A DNA stretch of 64,000 bases, from contig NZ_SNYI01000003.1 of NCBI RefSeq assembly GCF_004362865.1, positions 248,001-312,000 on the forward strand. Direction: 5' to 3'. Shown piece by piece: positions 1 to 7,479 of the stretch. Position 1 is the stretch's first letter. Every line of letters starts with the position of its first letter. Below the pieces are notes generated by a model. That model was not told where the DNA came from, did no database searches, and saw only the letters and a list, made by a program, of their open reading frames with translations. Both the position numbers and the translations under genes were made by a program. This stretch comes from Zeaxanthinibacter enoshimensis (lineage in GTDB: Bacteria; Bacteroidota; Bacteroidia; Flavobacteriales; Flavobacteriaceae).

Positions 1-59
1 GACTTAAATTGATCAAGGTTTACTTTCTGGTTGAGCTTGTTATATGAAATGTTAAGCAT
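1..59 (-). CDS. HlyD-type membrane fusion protein, N-terminus only (partial)
   Basis: Only the first 19 codons are inside the window; the gene runs off the left edge. The ATG lies at 59-57 and overlaps the stop codon of the ABC exporter upstream by 8 bases, which implies translational coupling. The peptide begins MLNISYNKLNQKV and is cytoplasmic in character. From family knowledge, ABC exporters of this class in Bacteroidota are followed by a HlyD-like periplasmic adaptor starting in a similar way. The assignment rests on context and this short peptide only. Confidence 0.5.
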   Translation of the reverse strand, partial: MLNISYNKLNQKVNLDQFK

Positions 60-1728
60 GGTCTCCGGATTTTGTCACAATTTTACCTTCATTCAACTCT
101 ATCAGGCGTGTACATGTCTTTTCCCATTCCGGGTTCCGACTTACAACTATCAATGCCCAGGGCCTTTCCGGGGCCGAGAGGTACTGGATTATCCTTGAAG
201 CGATCCCTGCTTCTACCAGTTCCAATGGGTCCTTAAGAACCAGGAACCGGGGTTTGTGAACAATGGCCCGGGCAAGAACGATCCGGATAGCTACCGAATA
301 AGGAATATATTGCCCTTCCGGGTATAGTTTTGTTTTTAGGCCTTTGGGTTGCTCCCGTACAAAATCGAGTAATTCCAGCTGTTTTAGCACGTGGTGAACA
401 TCTTCATTAGAAATATCTTCCCGTCCAAAGGTGATATTTTCCAGGATGGTTCCTTCAAAGGGACTCTGGTCAGGAAGGACCTGCCCCAATTTAGCCCTGT
501 ATTTGTTGGGCCATACACCTTTGTAGGAGCGGTCATTGACATAGAAAGCCCCGCTGGTGTACTCCAGGACACCCGATAATATCTTCAGTAAAGTAGTTTT
601 CCCCGAACCCGATACCCCCTGGAGAAGTATACGATCCCCGGCATTGATCTCAAAGGAGATCCCTCTCAGGATGTCTTGTCCTTCCGGGCTGCTGTACCTC
701 AATTCATCCAATTCCAGGTGTAAAATCTCCTCTCGCTCAAAAGGGTCTTCTCCTTCCTGGGGCTCCAGGTCTTTATCGACAACTTCCCCGATCTTTTCCA
801 GGGAGGTAAGAACATCGTAAAAGGTATCCAGGCCGGTGATCACTTTTTCTACCGAATTGATCACGAGCAGGATGATGATCTCTGAGGCGACAAACTGCCC
901 GATATTCATCTGTTGATTTAAAACCAGTAAACCGCCGATCAACAGTAACCCGGCTGTTACCAGTACTTTGAAACCGATAAACTGTGCAAACTGAAGCAGC
1001 AGGATACGAAAATGTCCTTCCCGTGAATCCAGGTAATCTACGGTTAACTTATCGTTGCGGTTCATCGCAAGGGAAGAGGTTCCGGAGAGTTTAAAACTCA
1101 TCAGTGATCTCGCCACTTCCTGTATCCAGTGGGCAACCCGGTATTTACTTCTTGACTCTTCAAGGCTTGTCTCCAACCCTTTGCGGGCGGTGAACTGGAA
1201 TAGCAGGTAGACCAGGCCGATCAGCAGCAGGCCGTAGAGAATAAAGAAGGGGTGGTAGAATGAGAGCAGCAACAGACCGAACAGGATCTGCAGCAGGGCT
1301 GCTGGGAAATCGATCAGTATTTTAGAAAGTCCTTTCTGCACCGTCAGGGTATCAAAGAAGCGGTTCGCCAACTCCGGGGGGTAATACTTCCTGAGTTCTG
1401 CCGGTTTGATCTTTGGAAATCGGTATGCAAATTCGAAAGAGGAACGGATAAAGATCTTCTGCTGTATATTTTCCAGGATCCGGAGCTGCATCAGTTGCAG
1501 GATCCCCTGGAATGCCACAGCCATGGTCACCAGGACTACCAGTACAATCCAGGAGGTGGAGACCTGGGCGCCCTGGATCAGGTTAATGATCGCCTGTATA
1601 CCCAGGGGCAGGGACAAGGCGACAACTCCCGCAAGAATGGCATACAGGAATAATTGGCGAAGATCCTTTCTGTCTAGCTTCAATAAGCTTACAAAACGGA
1701 TCCAGGGAGTAATAAGTTTGCTTTTCAT
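52..1728 (-). CDS. ABC exporter, fused membrane and ATPase domains, degenerate nucleotide-binding site
   Basis: 558-residue half-transporter of the MsbA/HlyB type, in the inner membrane. Residues 1-320 hold about six hydrophobic segments; the ATPase domain occupies 330-558. Walker A is intact (GVSGSGKTT, about residue 368), but other motifs are not: the LSGGQ signature reads IPYSV (about 473), Walker B reads FLVLKDPLE (about 494) with Lys where the Mg-binding Asp is expected and Asp in place of the catalytic Glu, and the switch His is Arg (VVSRNPEW, about 526). The downstream overlapping gene looks like a HlyD adaptor, so the pair probably forms an export system with a TolC-like protein. A TetR regulator lies 37 bases upstream in the same orientation. 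Substrate unknown. Confidence 0.88.
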   Translation of the reverse strand: MKSKLITPWIRFVSLLKLDRKDLRQLFLYAILAGVVALSLPLGIQAIINLIQGAQVSTSWIVLVVLVTMAVAFQGILQLMQLRILENIQQKIFIRSSFEFAYRFPKIKPAELRKYYPPELANRFFDTLTVQKGLSKILIDFPAALLQILFGLLLLSFYHPFFILYGLLLIGLVYLLFQFTARKGLETSLEESRSKYRVAHWIQEVARSLMSFKLSGTSSLAMNRNDKLTVDYLDSREGHFRILLLQFAQFIGFKVLVTAGLLLIGGLLVLNQQMNIGQFVASEIIILLVINSVEKVITGLDTFYDVLTSLEKIGEVVDKDLEPQEGEDPFEREEILHLELDELRYSSPEGQDILRGISFEINAGDRILLQGVSGSGKTTLLKILSGVLEYTSGAFYVNDRSYKGVWPNKYRAKLGQVLPDQSPFEGTILENITFGREDISNEDVHHVLKQLELLDFVREQPKGLKTKLYPEGQYIPYSVAIRIVLARAIVHKPRFLVLKDPLELVEAGIASRIIQYLSAPERPWALIVVSRNPEWEKTCTRLIELNEGKIVTKSGDHA

Positions 1729-1765
1729 CAGCCTTTCTGTTAATCGGTTTTAGATTGATTTGATC

Positions 1766-2437
1766 TCAACGAGCAATAGTTTTAAAGGTCATTTCAGTAT
1801 AAAACCGTACAATATTCTGTTTCCCGGTTTCAGTATCTGTGAGGCTTGGTAAATGATCTGAAAAAAAACGTTGGGCATGGGAGCCTTCAATGATTGTCGA
1901 TACGAGCATATGGGGAAATTCGTAATCCGGATTAAGTTCCAGTGCAAATGATCCCACTCTGCTAACGACTCGTTTGTAGACTCGGAAATACCCTTTTTCA
2001 TTTTCAGTATCCACTGCCTTGGTGAGGTAGACCTTGGCTGATTCGGCTATAATGATACGATGTAAAGTCACCTCGTTAATATAGGAAACAGAGCTGTCTT
2101 CTGTTACCTCCTCAGTTAAGATACGGATAGCTTCCTTAAGTTTTGTGCCTGGATCTTCGAGGTTATTCGTGGCAAAAACCAATTGATACTCTTTCCAGCT
2201 CCAGTACCAGCAGAAGAGGTAAGCGAGTAATGCATGCTTATTCTCAAAATAGCGATAGATAGAGCTTTCCGTAGAGCCGATGCTTTTGGCGAGCTTCCGG
2301 AAGGTGAAGGCTTCGAAACCCAGCTTATCGATCATGTCAATACTATACGTGATGATCTTGCGCCCCAGCTCGGTGGAGTCGGGGTTCTTGCAATAGAAAG
2401 CCGGATCTATTTCTATATGTAATGGGAGACTTTTCAT
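1766..2437 (-). CDS. TetR/AcrR family transcriptional regulator
   Basis: 223 residues. The N-terminal helix-turn-helix (about residues 25-75) shows the family pattern: GFEAFTFRKLAKSIG followed by STESSIYRYFENKHALL. The C-terminal half is a helical ligand domain of unknown specificity. The gene is upstream of and co-oriented with the ABC exporter/HlyD pair (37-base gap), so it most likely controls that exporter and itself. A near-perfect inverted repeat at 2455-2492, just upstream of the start codon, is the probable operator. Confidence 0.88.
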   Translation of the reverse strand: MKSLPLHIEIDPAFYCKNPDSTELGRKIITYSIDMIDKLGFEAFTFRKLAKSIGSTESSIYRYFENKHALLAYLFCWYWSWKEYQLVFATNNLEDPGTKLKEAIRILTEEVTEDSSVSYINEVTLHRIIIAESAKVYLTKAVDTENEKGYFRVYKRVVSRVGSFALELNPDYEFPHMLVSTIIEGSHAQRFFSDHLPSLTDTETGKQNIVRFYTEMTFKTIAR

Positions 2438-2454
2438 AGTAAACCGTGCAAATA

Positions 2455-2492
2455 TAATAGTAATGCTATCATTTTTATAAGCATTGCTATTA
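2455..2492. promoter_or_regulatory. Inverted repeat, probable TetR operator
   Basis: Left arm TAATAGTAATGCTAT (2455-2469) and right arm, read on the other strand, TAATAGCAATGCTTAT (2492-2477), separated by 7 bases. It lies 18 bases upstream of the TetR start codon, where an autorepressor would bind. The operator role is inferred from position and symmetry. Confidence 0.5.
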
Positions 2493-2685
2493 TTTAACGA
2501 TTATTTAATGAATTTACCTTTTGTTTTGTCGCCCCATATTCCTTGTGAGGGATGATCAGAAAGGGTTTTCCTGCTAAGGAACAGCAAAAAGCTTTTGGAA
2601 TAGCGCACATAAGCTAAAGTCGGTCATACTATTTTCGGGGCAAAACCTACGAGTGCCTAATTGTTTGTCGACCGAATCTGGCTAT

Positions 2686-3462
2686 ATGGAAAAGAAAGTG
2701 ATCATGATGGTTGGAGAAGGGGATTACCCCGTGATGGTTTACAATTACCTGACTTCGCATGGAATTGTAATTGACAAGGTGATTATCGAAAAACCCATCA
2801 GTCCCAAAGTGTTTCTTAAGAGAAGAATCCGGAACATCGGGTGGGTTAAAGTGATCGGGCAAGTGCTGAACCGGATATTTGTAGTTCCGTTTCTGCGCTG
2901 GTCATCCAGAGAACGTTTTAAAGAAATTAAAGAGCTGGGAAAGCTGGACAGTTCCCCGATTCCTGAAGATAAGATCCTCAGGGTGGCCTCTGTGAATTCA
3001 GAAGAATGCCTGGAGGAATTACGAAAGCAAAATCCGAAAGTGGTGGGAGTAGTTAATACCAGGATCATTTCCGGGAAAACCCTGAAGGCCACGGAAGCAG
3101 ATTTTATCAATATCCATGCGGGGATCACACCTGGTTACCGGGGATGGCATGGAGCCTATTGGGCCTTGGTTCGCAAGGACCTGGCCCATTGTGGGGTTAC
3201 GGTTCATAAGATCGATGAAGGTATCGATACCGGTGGCATCCTGTACCAGGACACCATAGACATTACGGACCGTGATAATTACTACACTTATCCCTACCTG
3301 CAATTAGTTAAAGGATTGCCCTTATATAAAAGAGCAATAGAGGATATGCTGAATGGCGACGGAACCTTTGGTTCAGAGCTGGCAACTAATGAAGACGGTC
3401 TGTATTACCATCCTACCATCTGGGAATATATTTCCAACCGGGTGTTACTGGATGTAAAATAG
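2686..3462 (+). CDS. Formyltransferase-fold protein (methionyl-tRNA/GAR formyltransferase superfamily)
   Basis: 258 residues from the ATG at 2686 (MEKKVIMMVGEG); an in-frame ATG at 2653 adds 11 residues that do not look like the family. The formyl-transfer core is visible: FINIHAGITPGYRG (about residue 140) carries the Asn and His of the NxH catalytic motif, and EGIDTGGILY (about 180) supplies the catalytic Asp. It is shorter than Fmt (about 310) and lacks its C-terminal OB domain, and it is not PurN-like at the N-terminus. Proteins of this type often formylate amino sugars or act on folate-linked substrates; the actual acceptor cannot be deduced. Monocistronic, followed by a repeat-rich region. 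Confidence 0.75.
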   Translation: MEKKVIMMVGEGDYPVMVYNYLTSHGIVIDKVIIEKPISPKVFLKRRIRNIGWVKVIGQVLNRIFVVPFLRWSSRERFKEIKELGKLDSSPIPEDKILRVASVNSEECLEELRKQNPKVVGVVNTRIISGKTLKATEADFINIHAGITPGYRGWHGAYWALVRKDLAHCGVTVHKIDEGIDTGGILYQDTIDITDRDNYYTYPYLQLVKGLPLYKRAIEDMLNGDGTFGSELATNEDGLYYHPTIWEYISNRVLLDVK

Positions 3463-3760
3463 AGTTTACCGTTATGTGGTGATGCGGTTATGCGGTGAAA
3501 CGGTGATGCCGTGATGCGGCCCGCCCGCCCGCCTGCATGTACGCAGTACGGGCAGGTACCGGACGGCACGTTCGGGCGGGTGATGCGCGGATACGGTGAC
3601 AAGGTTGGCCAGTGAACTGTAAACGGTTATCCGCGAACTTCGAGTTCGAACTTCAAACCTCGAATTTACCTGCCCGCCCGTGCCGGTCGGACGGGCCGTA
3701 GGCAGGCTTTGAGCCATAACCCCCGGATTACCTTCGGTGATCCTTTACGCCCCCCTTTGC
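3463..3760. repeat. GC-rich repeat region with short tandem units and palindromes
   Basis: No credible gene. At about 3476-3519 a degenerate unit resembling GGTGATGC is repeated several times. A GC-rich hairpin follows, with CCCGCCCG (3520-3527) opposite CGGGCGGG (3573-3580). A second GC-rich block (3667-3706) again contains CCTGCCCGCCCG. The composition differs sharply from the flanking genes. It resembles a REP-like or small non-autonomous intergenic element; the identity is inferred. Confidence 0.5.
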
Positions 3761-3764
3761 AAAT

Positions 3765-3874
3765 AGAAAGTCCATGGCTGACGCCATGTCTTTTCGTTTT
3801 ACTCCACATTCTGAAAGCAAAGCTTTCAATGTTCCGTAAAACAAAAAATCCATCACTTGCGTGATGGACTTTCT
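3765..3874. repeat. Structured inverted-repeat element
   Basis: About 110 bases bounded by perfect 11-base inverted arms, AGAAAGTCCAT (3765-3775) and ATGGACTTTCT (3864-3874). Inside lies a long hairpin whose base pairs GTTTTAC (3796-3802) with GTAAAAC (3836-3842) and whose tip pairs TGAAAGC with GCTTTCA. It could be a palindromic mobile repeat or a folded transcript. There is no open reading frame that fits it. Confidence 0.45.
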
Positions 3875-3881
3875 GCTTGTA

Positions 3882-3898
3882 GTGACCTCGCCAGGATT
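3882..3898 (-). repeat. 17-base perfect copy of the tRNA-Arg 3' end
   Basis: GTGACCTCGCCAGGATT at 3882-3898 is identical to 3996-4012, which is the 3' end of the neighbouring tRNA-Arg on the minus strand. The two copies are in the same orientation, 114 bases apart. Direct repeats of a tRNA 3' end are what site-specific integration leaves behind (att sites); a partial tRNA duplication is the alternative. No integrase gene is present. Confidence 0.45.
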
Positions 3899-3945
3899 TG
3901 CTGACGCACATCCTGCAAAGCTCCGCTTTGAAAACAGTTCAAACA

Positions 3946-3976
3946 AAAAAACGCTCAAGCAAGCTTGGCGTTTTTT
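3946..3976 (-). terminator. Terminator of tRNA-Arg
   Basis: Stem AAAAAACGC / GCGTTTTTT with an inner CAAG / CTTG stem, followed on the minus strand by a run of T. It lies about 20 bases after the tRNA 3' end. Confidence 0.75.
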
Positions 3977-3996
3977 CTTATTGAACTATTTATTCG

Positions 3997-4070
3997 TGAC
4001 CTCGCCAGGATTCAAACCTGGAACCTTCTGAGCCGTAATCAGATGCGCTATTCAGTTGCGCCACGAGGCC
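3997..4070 (-). tRNA. tRNA-Arg (anticodon ACG)
   Basis: Read on the minus strand, the 74-base sequence folds into a complete cloverleaf: acceptor GGCCTCG pairs with CGAGGTC (one G-U), D stem GCGC/GCGC, anticodon stem TCTGA/TCAGA with loop TTACGGC (anticodon ACG, normally edited to ICG), and T stem CCAGG/CCTGG. The CCA end is not encoded. A TAnnTTTG promoter lies upstream (4114-4143) and a terminator downstream (3946-3976), so it forms its own transcription unit. A copy of its 3' end lies at 3882-3898. Confidence 0.95.
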
Positions 4071-4113
4071 GTTTTGATGTTTCCCGATCCGATCTTTCAA
4101 TCATTTCGGGCTG

Positions 4114-4143
4114 CAAATATATTTCTTTTTACTTTTAGGGCAA
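4114..4143 (-). promoter_or_regulatory. Promoter of tRNA-Arg
   Basis: On the minus strand TTG (4143-4141), a 19-base spacer, then TATATTTG (4121-4114). This matches the Bacteroidota sigma-A consensus TTG-N19-TAnnTTTG and lies about 44 bases upstream of the tRNA 5' end. Confidence 0.65.
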
Positions 4144-4163
4144 AATAACAGCAGCTCAAAAAA

Positions 4164-4676
4164 ATGGATTTTAAGAAATTTGTACGCGATGTCAATGATT
4201 TTCCTAAACAAGGCGTTGTCTTCAAGGATATTACCCCCTTGCTGAAAAATCCTGAAGCATTACAAAAAGCTAACGAGGCGATGCTGCAGCTGCTGGACAG
4301 TCAGAAAATAGATTATGTGGTTGGAATGGAAAGCCGGGGATTCTTCTTTGCTCCTATGCTGGCTGCTAGGCTCCAGGCTGGTTTTATTCCCGTCAGGAAG
4401 AACGGGAAACTTCCGCATGATACCATTACCGCCAGTTACTCCCTGGAATACGGGGATGATACCCTGGAGATGCATACAGACAGCATCAGTAAAGGAGACC
4501 GGGTGCTGATCCATGACGATGTGCTGGCAACCGGGGGTACGGCAAGGGCTGTTTGTGATATGGTGGAGAAACTGGGCGGGGAAGTAGTGCAATGTGTATT
4601 CCTGCTGGAGATCAAAGCGCTAAAAGGTGAAGAAAAACTAAACGGGTTTAAAGTGACCTCCCTGATGGAGTATTAG
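4164..4676 (+). CDS. apt: Adenine phosphoribosyltransferase
   Basis: 170 residues, the usual length. It salvages adenine with PRPP to give AMP. Seen in the sequence: the N-terminal VRDVNDFPKQGVVFKDITPLL block, GMESRGFFFAPMLA, and the PRPP-binding loop VLIHDDVLATGGTA (residues about 113-126) with its two acidic residues before the TGGT loop. Start at 4164 fits the family N-terminus. Its stop codon overlaps, tail to tail, the stop of a small minus-strand gene by 4 bases. Confidence 0.96.
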   Translation: MDFKKFVRDVNDFPKQGVVFKDITPLLKNPEALQKANEAMLQLLDSQKIDYVVGMESRGFFFAPMLAARLQAGFIPVRKNGKLPHDTITASYSLEYGDDTLEMHTDSISKGDRVLIHDDVLATGGTARAVCDMVEKLGGEVVQCVFLLEIKALKGEEKLNGFKVTSLMEY

Positions 4677-4825
4677 TCCAGCGAATTCCTGGTCACATAA
4701 TACCTCCAGCCAATGATCATCATCTGTAACTTGGTTGCCTTTGACAGATCAAACTGCTTCCGGCTGTAAGAGGGTAGAACAGCCTTATTGATCCGCGCTA
4801 ATATTCTGAAGATTTTCTTTTTCAT
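4673..4825 (-). CDS. Small conserved basic protein (50 residues), often labelled SsrA-binding protein in flavobacteria
   Basis: ATG at 4825-4823, stop at 4675-4673. The peptide starts MKKKIFRILARINKAVLPSY and ends GWRYYVTRNSLD; it is rich in Lys and Arg with one short hydrophobic stretch (LQMMIIGW). From memory, proteins of this length and pattern are widespread in Flavobacteriia and are annotated SsrA-binding protein, though they are far too short to be SmpB. The coding call rests on that recognition and on the clean start and stop. It is convergent with apt and overlaps its last codon. Confidence 0.65.
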   Translation of the reverse strand: MKKKIFRILARINKAVLPSYSRKQFDLSKATKLQMMIIGWRYYVTRNSLD

Positions 4826-5256
4826 CGGCCTTCACCAGGTTTTAAAATCCAGCTGCCGTAATCTTTCCGCCGCCAGGCAGAAGAGAACGGGACACTTATT
4901 TTGGTTTTCCTAAGTGAAGGTAATAATTAATACCATTAATAAGGTCAATACCAATTTGGCCAGGGTGATCATGGTCGATTGTTATAATTCGTTTGGAATG
5001 AGAAAGATAAGGAATAGCCTACTTCCCTCAAAGAAATCCAGGGAAAAGGACGGGTATTGTAGCTAGACATGTCTTTTTCTTTCTATAAGCGTAAGATAAT
5101 TCGATCTTCTTTTCGTATGCTCTTTCATATTATTAAGAGGATAATAATGCATTCTGTATATTAGTTAGTTTTGAATCCTTCGTCCTAATATTTTTCCATA
5201 ACCGGGATCTGAGGTAAATCATTCTTCCCATAAATAATAATGGGTAACCTTGCGCT
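4826..5256. other. Intergenic region, no gene recognised
   Basis: About 430 A+T-rich bases. The only structures seen are a short palindrome AGACATGTCT followed by a T-rich stretch (near 5068-5085), possibly a weak terminator, and TAACCTTG at 5245-5252, a one-mismatch -7 box just 4 bases before the start of the antiporter gene. Confidence 0.4.
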
Positions 5257-6195
5257 ATGCTGAACTTCTTTTTTATTCTTGCCGGACTGCTGATCCTTAT
5301 CCTTGGGGGGAACTGGTTGTTAAAGGCGGCAGTAGCGCTCTCGCTTAAATTGGACATACCAAGGATCGTGATCGGGATGACCGTAGTCTCTTTTGCCACC
5401 TCGGCACCGGAACTGATCGTCAGTGTAAAAGCGGCACTCAATGGTTTCCCTGACCTTGCACTGGGAAATGTGGTAGGATCCAATATTGCTAACCTCGGCC
5501 TCGTACTGGCTATTACAATCACCCTTGGAAATATCGAGGTCAGGAAAAGTTTTTATACCGTGGATTGGCCCATGGTGATGCTGGCCTCGCTGATGTTCTT
5601 TGGCTTTATCTATTTTGACAAGGAACTGACCAGGGGAGAGGGTATAATAATGCTGGTTGCTTTGTTCGTGTTCCTTATTTACCTGCTGAGGTTCCAGAAG
5701 GTAGCCGTTGCGGGTAACCTGCTCGAGGATGATGTTCCATTACCTTTATATAAAACAGTGTGGTTACTGGGAATAGGGGGAACTGCGCTCTGGGCCGGGT
5801 CTGAATTACTTATCAATGGAGCCGTGGGAGTCGCTTCCTCCCTCGGGGTCAGTGAGCGACTTATAGGGATCTCTATCGTTTCAGTGGGAACGAGTATCCC
5901 GGAGCTGGCAGCATCCGTGGTAGCGGTGCTTAAAAAAGAGAAATCCATTTCGCTGGGAAACCTGCTCGGTTCCAACATCTTCAACTTGCTTGCAGTCATG
6001 GGCATTACCTCCGTCATCACCCCGGTCACGGTACTGGATGAACAACTGCTGAAATCCGATATATTCTGGATGCTTGGGTTCTCCTTCTTGGTCCTTCCGC
6101 TGGTATTCTTACCCCGTGGACTGCGCCTGGGTTGGCGAGACGGGATCTTCCTCATCCTCGGCTATATCATCTTCCTCTATATCTCATTCCAATAA
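5257..6195 (+). CDS. Calcium/sodium antiporter, CaCA family (YrbG-like)
   Basis: 312 residues, about ten hydrophobic segments, inner membrane. The two inverted alpha repeats that define the family are clear: the first holds VSFATSAPELIVS and ALGNVVGSNIANLGLV (residues about 48-90), the second VSVGTSIPELAASV and SLGNLLGSNIFNLLAV (about 210-250); their Glu residues coordinate the cation. Exchanges Ca2+ (or other cations) for Na+ or H+. Monocistronic: a bidirectional terminator follows at 6198-6220. A possible -7 box lies only 4 bases before the ATG, so the message may be leaderless. Confidence 0.92.
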   Translation: MLNFFFILAGLLILILGGNWLLKAAVALSLKLDIPRIVIGMTVVSFATSAPELIVSVKAALNGFPDLALGNVVGSNIANLGLVLAITITLGNIEVRKSFYTVDWPMVMLASLMFFGFIYFDKELTRGEGIIMLVALFVFLIYLLRFQKVAVAGNLLEDDVPLPLYKTVWLLGIGGTALWAGSELLINGAVGVASSLGVSERLIGISIVSVGTSIPELAASVVAVLKKEKSISLGNLLGSNIFNLLAVMGITSVITPVTVLDEQLLKSDIFWMLGFSFLVLPLVFLPRGLRLGWRDGIFLILGYIIFLYISFQ

Positions 6196-6197
6196 AA

Positions 6198-6220
6198 AAA
6201 CCCCGGAAGGTCCGGGGTTT
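6198..6220. terminator. Bidirectional terminator between antiporter and glutamine synthetase II
   Basis: AAACCCCGGA (6198-6207) pairs with TCCGGGGTTT (6211-6220) around a 3-base loop, with A and T runs on the two sides. It serves both convergent genes. Confidence 0.8.
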
Positions 6221-6246
6221 CTTTAAGCTATGATAGTTTGTTGCAA

Positions 6247-7272
6247 TTAATTGGCAACAGCCTCTACTTTGGCCGATTTTACAGTCTTAATGATTCGTCC
6301 TGCAACTTCGTACGGATTGGCGTTAGAAGCAGGCCTCCTGTCTTCCAGCCATCCTTTCCAACCGCTTTCCACGGTGGCAATCGGAATTCGGATAGATGCA
6401 CCACGGTCAGAGACCCCGTAAGAGAACTCGTTGATCGACTGCGTCTCGTGCGCACCGGTCAGTCGCTGATCATTATGTGCACCATAAACCTTGATATGGT
6501 CTTTTGCAGTAGGTCGGAATGCCTCGCAGATCGCTTCGTAAACATCTTTACTGCCCGCGGTACGCAGGGTCGAGTTAGAGAAGTTGGCATGCATTCCACT
6601 TCCGTTCCAGTCACCTTTTACAGGTTTCGGGTGCAGTTCTATATAGTAACCGTATTTTTCTGTAAGCCTGTTCAGCAGGTAGCGGGCTACCCACAGTTCA
6701 TCACCGGCTTTCTTTCCTCCTTTGGCGAAATTCTGGAATTCCCATTGTCCCGGGGCAACCTCCTGGTTGATCCCTTCAATGTTCAATCCCGCTTCCAGGC
6801 AAATATCCAGGTGCTCCTCTACAAAGTCGCGCCCCCAGGTATAACGGCCTCCTACAGAACAGTAGTACTGCCCCTGAGGTCCTGGAAACCCACCTCTTGG
6901 AAATCCAAGGGGTAGATCGGTTTCGGTATCCATTAAAAAGTATTCCTGTTCAAAGCCGAACCAGAAATCATTATCATCATCATCGATCTTTGCACGGTGG
7001 TTAGAAGCATGCGGAGTTCCGTCTGCGTTCAGTACCTCGGTCATTACCAGCCACCCGTTGTTCTTTTCAGGATCCGGGTAGATCGCAACCGGTTTCAGCA
7101 GGCAGTCTGAAGAACCTCCTTCTGCTTGCAGGGTAGAACTTCCGTCAAAGGACCACATCGGGCAGCTTTCCAGTTTGCCGTCAAATCCGTCAATCACTTT
7201 TGTCTTGCTTCGTAACTCTTGGGTGGGCGTGTACCCGTCCAGCCAAATGTACTCTAGTTTTGCTTTGCTCAT
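6247..7272 (-). CDS. glnII: Glutamine synthetase, type II (eukaryote-like)
   Basis: 341 residues, the length of GSII (eukaryotic/rhizobial type) rather than GSI (about 470). Makes glutamine from glutamate, ammonia and ATP in the cytosol. Seen: WSFDGSSTLQ near residue 45, the ATP/metal block WFGFEQEYFLMD (about 104), GINQEVAPGQWEFQ, NGSGMHANFS, and the C-terminal DRGASIRIPI. Divergent from glutamine synthetase III, with a shared 207-base regulatory region containing a TATTTTTG box for this gene and a C-rich palindrome nearer to glnN. Both genes probably belong to the nitrogen-starvation response. Confidence 0.95.
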   Translation of the reverse strand: MSKAKLEYIWLDGYTPTQELRSKTKVIDGFDGKLESCPMWSFDGSSTLQAEGGSSDCLLKPVAIYPDPEKNNGWLVMTEVLNADGTPHASNHRAKIDDDDNDFWFGFEQEYFLMDTETDLPLGFPRGGFPGPQGQYYCSVGGRYTWGRDFVEEHLDICLEAGLNIEGINQEVAPGQWEFQNFAKGGKKAGDELWVARYLLNRLTEKYGYYIELHPKPVKGDWNGSGMHANFSNSTLRTAGSKDVYEAICEAFRPTAKDHIKVYGAHNDQRLTGAHETQSINEFSYGVSDRGASIRIPIATVESGWKGWLEDRRPASNANPYEVAGRIIKTVKSAKVEAVAN

Positions 7273-7301
7273 AATACCATCAATTAAATTTCATGATGGG
7301 T

Positions 7302-7309
7302 CAAAAATA
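7302..7309 (-). promoter_or_regulatory. -7 box of glutamine synthetase II gene
   Basis: TATTTTTG on the minus strand, 30 bases upstream of the start codon; matches TAnnTTTG. No convincing TTG element at the usual spacing. Confidence 0.45.
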
Positions 7310-7375
7310 TATTTTTTATTTGTACACCTTTGCAAATTATAGGGGTAAATATCAAAAACATCGACATAATTATCA

Positions 7376-7420
7376 ACACCCCCCTTTTTGAGGGGGTGTA
7401 TTATGAATAATTAAATTTTG
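7376..7420 (+). promoter_or_regulatory. C5/G5 palindrome and -7 box upstream of glutamine synthetase III
   Basis: ACACCCCC (7376-7383) and GGGGGTGT (7392-7399) form a perfect 8-base inverted repeat with an 8-base spacer, centred at 7387.5. TAAATTTTG (7412-7420) is a plausible -7 box about 28 bases further down. The same arrangement occurs before the PII-amt operon at 36287-36334, where the palindrome also occupies the -33 position. Probable binding site of a nitrogen activator; inferred. Confidence 0.5.
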
Positions 7421-7479
7421 CCCCTTTAAAATTGGAAATGCTTAATTTAGCTGGAATCAAAATCTTTAAACTAAACTAA

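Noticed and set aside
3405-3958. Several minus-strand frames in the repeat island
   Set aside because: They are low-complexity translations of GC-rich palindromes and hairpins (Arg/Pro/Gly-rich), with no start context or family.
6238-6915. 225-residue plus-strand frame opposite glutamine synthetase II
   Set aside because: Shadow of the real gene in the third-position-rich antisense frame; no domain or signal recognised.
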